From assembly GCA_964614375.1 (NCBI GenBank), contig CAZTLI010000163.1:1-10532 (forward strand): a DNA stretch of 10,532 nucleotides, given 5' to 3'. The notes below the pieces were generated by a model. The model ran no database searches, was not told where the DNA came from, and worked only from the letters and a program-made list of their open reading frames with translations. Origin of the DNA: CAZTLI01 sp964614375 (lineage in GTDB: Bacteria; Chloroflexota; Anaerolineae; Aggregatilineales; Phototrophicaceae). The position numbers and the translations under genes are program-made. Shown here piece after piece: positions 1 to 5,942 of the stretch. Position 1 is the first letter of the stretch; each line of letters begins with the position of its first letter.

Positions 1-429
1 AATCAAAATGCCTTTGTAATTGCCCAACCTTCAATGGTCGTGTTTGGCATTCGTTCAGAAAGAATACTGGAACAGCTACAGCACTTATTATTGCGACTTG
101 GCGTACAAGCCAAACTTGCTCTGGCACCCGTCAATGCGATGTCTCTTGAAGATTCTGGTTGGTCTCCTGTTCTACAAATCAACGATGCAGCCAATATTGA
201 AGCAATGATAATGGTCACTTCGGCGTACTTAAACGAGGAACAACTGACTCGACTTCGAACAGCTATTCCGGTTCCTGCTGTTGAACATACTTTCCTGACA
301 AATTCTGAGCCAACAGATATTGCCTGGGATCGGATAAAGTCAATCCAATACGTTGGTGATGAACCGACCTATGACCTGACCATAGAAGGCACACATAATT
401 TTGTCGCGAACGACATCATTGTGCATAAC
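1..429 (+). mobile_element. DnaE intein, C-terminal part (protein intron, partial)
   Basis: This is the C-terminal 143 residues of an intein inserted in dnaE. A block-H-like segment at about 34-120 (SERILEQLQHLLLRLGVQAKL) resembles the end of a LAGLIDADG homing endonuclease region. The C-terminal splicing domain is clear. Block F is WDRIKSIQYVGDEPTYDL, and block G is THNFVANDIIVHN followed by Ser. The expected penultimate His (424-426), terminal Asn (427-429) and +1 Ser nucleophile (430-432) are all present, so the C-terminal half looks competent for splicing. The block H remnant and the unbroken frame suggest a contiguous intein with a present or degenerate endonuclease rather than a split one. 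The N-terminal splicing domain and the LAGLIDADG motifs are outside the window, so endonuclease activity cannot be judged. Confidence 0.92.
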
Positions 430-1986
430 TCTCACGCAGCCGACTATGCCGTCATCACAGTGCAAACCGCATTTCTGAAGTGTCATTATCCAGAAGAGTA
501 TATGACGGCGCTGCTGCATGTGCAGAGCGACAACAGTGATAAGGTGGCGACCTTTCTTGAAGAGTGTCGTCGGCTCGAAATACCGGTATTGCCGCCGGAT
601 GTCAATCATAGTCAGGTCAACTTCGATATTGAGATTCTGGAAGATGGGCGGCGTGGGATTCGCTTTGGTATGGGCGCGGTTAAGAATGCCAGTGCCAATG
701 CGATTGAAGTGCTCATCAAGGCGCGCGGCGGGCAGCCATTTGCCGACCTTGAAGATTTATGTAAACGGGTCGATTTGCGGAAAATTGGCAAACGCACGAT
801 TGAAAGCCTGATTCGCGTCGGGGCATTCCACAGCTTTGGGACGCGCGCGACCTTATTGGCAGCAATTGACAGGCTGATGAGCTACAGTGCCAACTATCAC
901 AAAGATAAAGAAGTGGGTCAGATGACGATGTTCTCGGCAATGGGGAGCATGAGCGAAGATATGCTCGGTAACTTGCCCAATGTCGAAGAGGTGAGTGTGC
1001 GCGAGATGCTGGGCTGGGAACGAGAACTGCTCGGTCTTTATGTCACCGGGCGACCAGTGGATAAATATAAGGCCGACCTCGCCAAACATCATACGCGCGT
1101 GGTTAATGATTTGAAAACGATGGATGGCGCTGGACTGGATAAGCCCGTTTTGATTGCGGGCGAAGTGATGGATTTGCGGATGATTACGACGCGCACGGGT
1201 CAGTTAATGGCGATTGCCCATGTAGAAGACTGGCATGATACCGCTGGTGCAATTGATGTCGTGTTCTTCCCACGGACATGGGAGAAGGTTCGCACGGCTT
1301 ATCAAGACGTATTAAACCGTCCCTTTGGCGCGGGCGAAATTGTGATGATTAAGGGGCAGGTGGACTTGTCGCGCGGCGATGTCCAGATTATCGCCGATGA
1401 AGTCAAAACCGACTTCAACGTCATTGACCCGGAATATGATCCACTCAACCAGCCTGATGAGCGTGAATTGAACTGGCTGCCACCGGACGATGCAGATACT
1501 GTGGCATTTAAACCGGGGAATGGGGCTGTGCCGGAATTTAATGACGATGGCGAAATCGCAAAACCCCAGACGCAAGCAGCCCCTGATGTCGATGAACCCG
1601 AAGCGCCATCGACGGAAGGCGCTGTGGCGTATCCTCTCCCGTCATTTACGCCGCGTTTTGAGGATATGCCGCCCTGGGTTGTCGCAGACGGTGACTTACC
1701 CGCGTTTGATTTGAACAACGACGAGGACTATCAGGAACGCTGGATTATGGTCTATTTTGAACGATCCAGCGACCCGGACAAGGATCGGCGTCGGTTACGT
1801 AAATTGCATGGCATAATGGTGTCCTATCCGGGACGTGACCGCTTCTCGATTGTGATTGAAACTCCAAATAAGCCGATTCAGATGGATTTCCCGAATCATA
1901 CAACCGGGTATTGTCCGGCTTTGGTCAATGATTTATCGACTGTCGTCGGCATTCGCAACGTGGAAGTTTATATCGCGCCTGATTAA
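1..1986 (+). CDS. dnaE: DNA polymerase III alpha subunit (DnaE), 3' part, intein-containing
   Basis: This is the C-terminal part of the replicative DNA polymerase III catalytic subunit. The frame is open from base 1, so the gene starts upstream and the ATG at 34 is internal. Bases 1-429 encode the end of an intein. The C-extein (430-1983, 518 residues) begins SHAADYAVITVQTAFLK, the conserved DnaE segment seen as FNKSHSAAYALVSYQT in E. coli, in the fingers region. A helix-hairpin-helix region follows (about 740-890). Next is a QMTMF clamp-binding motif at 919-933, corresponding to E. coli QADMF. An OB-fold spans about 1140-1300 (VLIAGEVMDLR...). An acidic, proline-rich linker (about 1434-1716) leads to a final domain (1717-1983). 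The catalytic aspartates and PHP domain lie outside the window. Family membership is very secure. The gene ends in TAA followed by an intrinsic terminator, so it is probably the last gene of its transcript. Confidence 0.96.
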   Translation, partial: NQNAFVIAQPSMVVFGIRSERILEQLQHLLLRLGVQAKLALAPVNAMSLEDSGWSPVLQINDAANIEAMIMVTSAYLNEEQLTRLRTAIPVPAVEHTFLTNSEPTDIAWDRIKSIQYVGDEPTYDLTIEGTHNFVANDIIVHNSHAADYAVITVQTAFLKCHYPEEYMTALLHVQSDNSDKVATFLEECRRLEIPVLPPDVNHSQVNFDIEILEDGRRGIRFGMGAVKNASANAIEVLIKARGGQPFADLEDLCKRVDLRKIGKRTIESLIRVGAFHSFGTRATLLAAIDRLMSYSANYHKDKEVGQMTMFSAMGSMSEDMLGNLPNVEEVSVREMLGWERELLGLYVTGRPVDKYKADLAKHHTRVVNDLKTMDGAGLDKPVLIAGEVMDLRMITTRTGQLMAIAHVEDWHDTAGAIDVVFFPRTWEKVRTAYQDVLNRPFGAGEIVMIKGQVDLSRGDVQIIADEVKTDFNVIDPEYDPLNQPDERELNWLPPDDADTVAFKPGNGAVPEFNDDGEIAKPQTQAAPDVDEPEAPSTEGAVAYPLPSFTPRFEDMPPWVVADGDLPAFDLNNDEDYQERWIMVYFERSSDPDKDRRRLRKLHGIMVSYPGRDRFSIVIETPNKPIQMDFPNHTTGYCPALVNDLSTVVGIRNVEVYIAPD

Positions 1987-2004
1987 TGTTTTCAACCATC
2001 AGAC

Positions 2005-2044
2005 AAGGCGGTGTGACAATCATCATGCCGCCTTTTTTGTTTTG
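2005..2044 (+). terminator. Rho-independent terminator after dnaE
   Basis: A 12-bp stem, AAGGCGGTGTGA (2005-2016) with TCATGCCGCCTT (2023-2034), contains two G-T pairs and closes a 6-base loop. It runs into a T tract (2033-2038, then GTTTTG). It begins 19 bases after the dnaE stop codon and should end the dnaE transcript, so pfkA likely has its own promoter. Confidence 0.88.
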
Positions 2045-2050
2045 ATACTT

Positions 2051-2078
2051 TTGTATATGGGCGGGTTCAAGCTACAAT
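2051..2078 (+). promoter_or_regulatory. Candidate sigma-70 type promoter for pfkA
   Basis: TACAAT (2073-2078) matches the -10 consensus at five of six bases. TTGTAT (2051-2056), 16 bases upstream, matches the -35 consensus only in its TTG. It lies just after the dnaE terminator, where a pfkA promoter is needed, and would leave a leader of about 115 bases. I recognise no riboswitch or attenuator in that leader (2085-2200). A weaker alternative starts with TTGCAA at 2099-2104. Confidence 0.33.
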
Positions 2079-2200
2079 AGGCGTGTTTGTTGGCTGGCTT
2101 GCAACAGTTACTTAATCGTTTAATTCAAATTTAAAGAACGATACAAAGAGATGCGTGTTCTAAATTAGGATTCAGACCAGCAAACAGGAGCACAATCTGC

Positions 2201-3166
2201 ATGAAACGAATTGCAGTGATGACCAGCGGTGGCGACGCGCCCGGCATGAATTCGGCTATTCGGGCGGTTGTCCGTGCTGGAATTGAAAATAAAGTTGAAG
2301 TGTATGGTATCCGGCAGGCATACGAAGGGCTGTTGGCGGGCGATATGAGTCTGCTCACCAGCCGCGAGGTCAGTGGGATTTTGCAGCGTGGTGGCACCAT
2401 TTTGCAGACTGCCCGCAATGAGGAATTCAAAACGCCACAGGGTCAGCGCAAAGGTTTGCGGAGACTCAATGAGCGCGAGATTGAAGGTGTGATTGTCATA
2501 GGCGGGGATGGCAGTATGCGCGGCGCGATGGCACTGTGTAATATGGGTGTCCCCGTCGTCGGCATCCCGGCAAGTATAGATAACGACATCTACGGCACCG
2601 ATATGAGCATCGGTGTGGATACGGCCTTGAATGCCATCCTCGATTCGCTAGACCGTTTACGCGATACGGCAACATCGCACAATCGGGCATTTATCATCGA
2701 AGTGATGGGACGTGACTGTGGCTATCTGGCATTGATGGGGAGCATTCTCGGCGGGGCAGAAATTGTCGTTACACCGGAACAAGCGCCGACACTGCAAGAA
2801 GTCTCGGAAGCCCTGCAAGATGCCTATGTGCGTGGCAAAACACACGCCATTGCTGTCATTGCCGAAGGCGCTCCTTTTAAAGCTACCGAACTCGCCGAGC
2901 ATCTTAAGCAAGCGCACATCGGCTTCGAGATTCGTTTGACGATTCTGGGGCACGTTCAGCGTGGGGGCAGTCCCACAGCATTTGATCGTCTGTTGGCGTC
3001 ACAGATGGGTGTCTATGCAGTGGAAGCGTTACTGGAGGGCAAGTCGGGTGTCATGATTGCGCGCGTAGGTCGTAAGACTGAAACGATTCCACTAGAAGAA
3101 GTGACGACCCGTACTCGCCAACTGAGTCAGGAATATTTACGGTTGGCGCATATCCTATCGCGATAG
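2201..3166 (+). CDS. pfkA: ATP-dependent 6-phosphofructokinase
   Basis: This enzyme phosphorylates fructose 6-phosphate to fructose 1,6-bisphosphate, the committed step of cytoplasmic glycolysis. The 321 residues are full length for a bacterial PfkA (E. coli about 320) and align almost without gaps. Visible motifs are the N-terminal TSGGDAPGMN (8-17), GGDGS (101-105), SIDND (125-129) with catalytic Asp127, MGRDCGYLA (169-177) and GHVQRGGSP (250-258). Gly104 marks the ATP-using type, whereas PPi-dependent enzymes have Asp there. Residue 125 is Ser where E. coli has Thr. Effector-site residues Arg21, Arg25, Arg154, Glu187 and Lys213 are kept and Lys211 is Arg, so allosteric control by ADP/PEP is plausible (inference). 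The ATG has AGGAG ten bases upstream (2186-2190). The gene is isolated on its strand between the dnaE terminator and the convergent ybaK gene. Confidence 0.96.
   Translation: MKRIAVMTSGGDAPGMNSAIRAVVRAGIENKVEVYGIRQAYEGLLAGDMSLLTSREVSGILQRGGTILQTARNEEFKTPQGQRKGLRRLNEREIEGVIVIGGDGSMRGAMALCNMGVPVVGIPASIDNDIYGTDMSIGVDTALNAILDSLDRLRDTATSHNRAFIIEVMGRDCGYLALMGSILGGAEIVVTPEQAPTLQEVSEALQDAYVRGKTHAIAVIAEGAPFKATELAEHLKQAHIGFEIRLTILGHVQRGGSPTAFDRLLASQMGVYAVEALLEGKSGVMIARVGRKTETIPLEEVTTRTRQLSQEYLRLAHILSR
3155..3166. repeat. Perfect 12-bp palindrome at the pfkA stop codon
   Basis: CTATCGCGATAG is its own reverse complement and ends exactly with the pfkA TAG stop, in the 10-base gap region between convergent pfkA and ybaK. 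No T tract follows on either strand, so it is not a classical terminator. It encodes the last residues of PfkA (Leu-Ser-Arg region) and may be chance. Confidence 0.5.
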
Positions 3167-3176
3167 CGTAGTGTGT

Positions 3177-3668
3177 TTAGCCATCTGTTTCTGCTGCAAT
3201 CTCTGCGATTTTGGCGCGTACAAGCCGAATGAAGTGCGCTGTAGGAACGCGAAGTTGTGTGCCACGTTGTCCTGCACTGATGACAATGTGTTCCAGTTCA
3301 TTTGCGGATTTATCGAGATAAACGTCCCAATTTTTGTGGGTCAATGCCAGCGCACTGATACCGCCGACCTGCAAGCCCGTTTGTTTCTCGGCATCTGCAT
3401 GTTTTGCCATCTGCACTTTCTTCAAGCCAGCAGCTTTTGCCATCTGTTTCAAGTCGAGACGGGACGCGGCAGGAATAATCGCCAAAAATGGCTTACCCCC
3501 ATCCACCGCTTGAACGACCAGCGTCTTAAACACCATAAATTCGGGAATCCCAATCGCTTCAGCAACTTCAACAGCATCTTTAATCGTATCCGGGTAGTCG
3601 ATGGCTTCATAATGGATGTCATGTTGTTCCAGAATCCGCATGGAATTCAATTTCTTCGTTTTTACCAT
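3177..3668 (-). CDS. ybaK: YbaK/EbsC family aminoacyl-tRNA deacylase (Cys-tRNA(Pro) deacylase-like)
   Basis: This is a stand-alone tRNA editing enzyme. Characterised YbaK proteins hydrolyse mischarged Cys-tRNA(Pro) in the cytoplasm, cleaning up after prolyl-tRNA synthetase. The 163 residues match the usual family size. Visible features are MVFKTLVV (45-52) with the conserved Lys48, the equivalent of the functionally essential lysine of YbaK. RLDLKQMAKAAGLKKVQMA (70-88) resembles QLDLKKVAKALGAKKVEMA of the E. coli protein, and the GGIS loop is at 102-105. The start ATG follows the epimerase stop by 8 bases. Its Shine-Dalgarno AGGA (3675-3678) overlaps that TAG stop, suggesting coupled translation. 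It is last in the minus-strand cluster, converges on pfkA with no terminator between them, and shares no obvious pathway with its neighbours. The family is secure, but the exact tRNA substrate is inferred. Confidence 0.9.
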   Translation of the reverse strand: MVKTKKLNSMRILEQHDIHYEAIDYPDTIKDAVEVAEAIGIPEFMVFKTLVVQAVDGGKPFLAIIPAASRLDLKQMAKAAGLKKVQMAKHADAEKQTGLQVGGISALALTHKNWDVYLDKSANELEHIVISAGQRGTQLRVPTAHFIRLVRAKIAEIAAETDG

Positions 3669-3676
3669 TCGTAGTC

Positions 3677-4594
3677 CTATAACTCGGTGAAGGTCAATCG
3701 CACACTGCCATCCTGTGCTGTACCCGGTTGCAGCACAAATACACCTGTGCCCTCTATGCCCTGTGCATAGAGATTAAAGCCATCGTTGGCATTCGTCACA
3801 GGTTCAACCGCGAAATAGGGCTTATCGGGTGGTGAATACAGAACAGTATGACTAAAGATAGGGTCGCTGTACATCGTCAATTGCGCGCCTGTTTTGGGGA
3901 AGACGATTTTAACAGGTTTGTCAGCCGCTCGCCCGGTCAGCAGGTCATCTATAAATTCGCCACCTAAAGGGCGCTGCTGCCGAAAATCCAGTTTTTGAGG
4001 AATTGGTTTAGCGGCTTCAGTAGGCATGGCATTCACCAATTCATAGGCTTTATCGCAGGGGATTTCGACCGCTGGTGTGTCTTCAATGCCATCGGGATGG
4101 CGTAGAAAATAGGGGTGATGACCAAATCCGGCGGGCATCAATCGCCCATCTTCGTTCCGCAGCTCGACGTGGATGTTAAAATCGCGTTCTTCCACAAAAT
4201 AAGTCACTTTAGCCGAGAACGCGAATGGGAAATTGACATTCCCATGTTGACGCGAATCGAAGCGCAAAATGATGTGCCGGTCATCGGCTTCAACTGTTTG
4301 CCATGCGTGTTCGAGCGCTGCGCCGTGTATCGCGATGCCAAATTTTTCTACCGGGCGCACCGCGTATGCGATATTGTTGAACACAAATTTGGAGTCACGC
4401 AGGCGGTTTGACCAGGGAATGAGCAGATAACAGGCGGTGTTAAAGGCGTTGTTCAGATCGGCTTCAGCCGTTGGACGCAGCAAATTAACCCACTTGCCTT
4501 TGACCCTGACTCGTCCATAAGCAATCGACGCGCCTGTTTCCGGCAAAATGCCAACCTGCCAATATTCATTTTCCAGCGCATGAATAGGCGCCAT
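3677..4594 (-). CDS. Aldose 1-epimerase family protein (GalM-like)
   Basis: Members of this family interconvert alpha and beta anomers of aldoses, feeding hexose catabolism. A related branch acts on hexose 6-phosphates. The 305-residue protein (from the chosen start) keeps the catalytic framework: sugar-binding Asn63-Arg64 (PWSNRL), His90 (IHG), His160 in GHHPYF and the catalytic base Glu264 in VEPVTNANDGF. No signal peptide is visible, so it should be cytoplasmic. An in-frame ATG 45 bases upstream (4639) lies inside the preceding SDR gene. I prefer 4594 because AAGGGG sits about 6 bases before it, overlapping the SDR TAA stop, and because the family alignment begins there. It is the third gene of the minus-strand cluster, 10 bases after the SDR gene and 8 before ybaK. 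The preferred sugar cannot be told from sequence. Confidence 0.88.
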   Translation of the reverse strand: MAPIHALENEYWQVGILPETGASIAYGRVRVKGKWVNLLRPTAEADLNNAFNTACYLLIPWSNRLRDSKFVFNNIAYAVRPVEKFGIAIHGAALEHAWQTVEADDRHIILRFDSRQHGNVNFPFAFSAKVTYFVEERDFNIHVELRNEDGRLMPAGFGHHPYFLRHPDGIEDTPAVEIPCDKAYELVNAMPTEAAKPIPQKLDFRQQRPLGGEFIDDLLTGRAADKPVKIVFPKTGAQLTMYSDPIFSHTVLYSPPDKPYFAVEPVTNANDGFNLYAQGIEGTGVFVLQPGTAQDGSVRLTFTEL

Positions 4595-4604
4595 GTGTAT
4601 CCCC

Positions 4605-5387
4605 TTATTGATATTGTCGCTTCGCAAAATAGCCGACAATGCCCGGCACGAGCCGATTACCTAATAGGATTAAACGGTCAAAAAGTCGCAGCGTGACGGT
4701 CTTTTTATTTTGATATGTCGCTTTGACGATGGCTGCCGCTACGGTTTCGGGCTGCATGGTGGGGATGCCACTGCCTGTTCGTTTGCCGTTGCCGAGCCGC
4801 TTTTCATTGAATTCGGTGTGTGTGCGCCCGACCAGAAAATCAGTGACGCGGATGTTGTCGGGTTCAAGTTCGATTCGCAGCGAATTGGCGATGCTGCTGA
4901 CAAAGGCTTTGCTAGCCGCATACGTTGCGGCGTAAGGCGCGACGAGGTTATAGGCCACCGACGAAATGGTGATGATGTGTCCACCGCCGGACTGTCGCAT
5001 TGCCGGGACTGCCGCGCGGATACTATGGAGCACACCGTCAATATTGGTGCGGAGCAGCGTTTCCAGATGTTCCCATTCTGCGTCTGCAATTGCACCCCGA
5101 TGGCCTACGCCCGCATTTGCCACCAGAATATCCAACCGTCCAAAGCGTTCAACAGTTTGCTGGATGGCGTTCCGCATCGCGTCGCCATCTGTGACATCGG
5201 CAGGGATGGGTAAGAATTCGCCATGTGGCGCGGATAGTGCCGCTATTTCCGTCGATAGTGATTCAAGTCGATCACTGCGACGTGCCGTCCCCGCGACGTG
5301 CGTCCCTTCTCTCGCGAAAGCGATGGCTGTGGCTCTGCCAATTCCACTTGATACACCTGTAATCAATGCGACACGCTGCATGGTCAT
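4605..5387 (-). CDS. Short-chain dehydrogenase/reductase (SDR), classical type
   Basis: This is an NAD(P)-dependent oxidoreductase of the classical SDR family, 260 residues, the usual size. It has a Rossmann fold with the cofactor glycine motif TGVSSGIG (10-17), Asp64-Val65 at the adenine pocket and NAG at 91-93. The catalytic tetrad is Asn115, Ser143, Tyr156 and Lys160 (YAASK). Arg36-Arg37 after the second strand favours NADP(H). The C-terminal part (VTLRLFDRLILLGNRLVPGIVGYF) is hydrophobic and may touch membrane or a greasy substrate (inference). The start has a second in-frame ATG two codons later. AGGA lies 12 bases before the first ATG, so neither is strongly preferred. It sits 33 bases after the DUF4177-like gene and 10 before the epimerase gene. 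The substrate is unknown. Confidence 0.92.
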   Translation of the reverse strand: MTMQRVALITGVSSGIGRATAIAFAREGTHVAGTARRSDRLESLSTEIAALSAPHGEFLPIPADVTDGDAMRNAIQQTVERFGRLDILVANAGVGHRGAIADAEWEHLETLLRTNIDGVLHSIRAAVPAMRQSGGGHIITISSVAYNLVAPYAATYAASKAFVSSIANSLRIELEPDNIRVTDFLVGRTHTEFNEKRLGNGKRTGSGIPTMQPETVAAAIVKATYQNKKTVTLRLFDRLILLGNRLVPGIVGYFAKRQYQ

Positions 5388-5420
5388 GCTGGATTGCAGT
5401 CCTTTGCGTTGGCGTTTCTA

Positions 5421-5801
5421 TTAAGATGACGGATTTGGCGTGCCCGGTGGTGTGGGACTGGCGGGTTGTTGCGGTGCGGCTTGCTGTTGCTGCGGATAAC
5501 CTACGGGCAGGACAGGCATCGCACCCGCTTTGCGCCGTTTGAACACACAAAAATAGACATTACTCCACCGATCATTCTCAAAGCGCACATCGCCTTTGCC
5601 ACCCACGCGCGCCACCGGCTCCATGTTGATGAGTTCCCAGCCCTCTTCGCCAAGTCGATTGAGTTCGGGAATCATAGATTCAGGCGTATATTTCGCGGGC
5701 TTTTTCATCTCTTCAGGCCAACGTTCTTTAAGATATTGCTTGATTTCTTTTTTGGCATTGGCTTCAACAAATTTAGTTAAATATTCCCACTGTTCGTACA
5801 T
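5421..5801 (-). CDS. Small DUF4177-like protein of unknown function
   Basis: The function is unknown. The 126-residue protein has a compact N-terminal domain (1-90) and a disordered tail. It opens WEYLTKFVEA and carries LNRLGEEGWELINMEPV (47-63) then RWSNVYFCVFKRR (78-90). That pattern of Trp-Glu-Tyr, then LG-EEGWEL, then a closing beta strand is typical of DUF4177-type small proteins. Residues 25-45 are charged and probably helical. The tail from about 96 is rich in Pro and Gln (GYPQQQQAAPQQPASP). There is no signal peptide or membrane segment, so it is likely cytoplasmic. AAGGGA upstream of the ATG supports the start. It appears to head the operon with the SDR, epimerase and YbaK genes, but the content of the operon does not suggest a job. 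Confidence 0.82.
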   Translation of the reverse strand: MYEQWEYLTKFVEANAKKEIKQYLKERWPEEMKKPAKYTPESMIPELNRLGEEGWELINMEPVARVGGKGDVRFENDRWSNVYFCVFKRRKAGAMPVLPVGYPQQQQAAPQQPASPTPPGTPNPSS

Positions 5802-5836
5802 AATGCCGTCCCTTTACCCATAATCTGAACCTCTCG

Positions 5837-5863
5837 ATATTACCACGTAATCGAATCGGGCAA
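5837..5863 (-). promoter_or_regulatory. Weak candidate promoter for the four-gene minus-strand cluster
   Basis: On the minus strand TTGCCC (5863-5858) and TAATAT (5842-5837) are spaced 15 bases apart, with four matches to the -10 consensus. It lies between the mutase terminator and the DUF4177-like start, where a promoter is expected. The match is poor. Confidence 0.25.
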
Positions 5864-5880
5864 AACAGGCTGACGCACGA

Positions 5881-5919
5881 TATAACAAAACAGGGGCGTG
5901 ACATTTGCCATACCCCTGT
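5881..5919 (-). terminator. Rho-independent terminator after the acyl-CoA mutase gene
   Basis: Read on the minus strand, ACAGGGG (5919-5913) pairs with CCCCTGT (5896-5890). The stem continues through one mismatch into four further pairs around an AAAT loop, then TTTTGTT follows. It lies about 24 bases past the mutase stop codon. The T tract is short, but the stem is strong. Confidence 0.75.
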
Positions 5920-5942
5920 AAATTTGCGATCCAACACCTTGT

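Noticed and set aside
34..36. ATG at 34 as the start of a 650-residue dnaE protein
   Set aside because: The frame is open from base 1 and residues before 34 continue the intein. The true start is upstream of the window.
2085..2200. Riboswitch or attenuator in the pfkA leader
   Set aside because: I see no conserved aptamer motif and no second terminator hairpin in this stretch.
3171..3674. 167-codon plus-strand open frame directly after pfkA
   Set aside because: It lies exactly opposite the YbaK-family gene, whose protein aligns along its length to the family. The Cys- and Phe-rich antisense product resembles nothing I know.
4595..4639. Longer epimerase start at ATG 4639
   Set aside because: It would overlap the SDR coding end by 35 bases and add residues outside the family alignment. 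ATG 4594 has a good Shine-Dalgarno.
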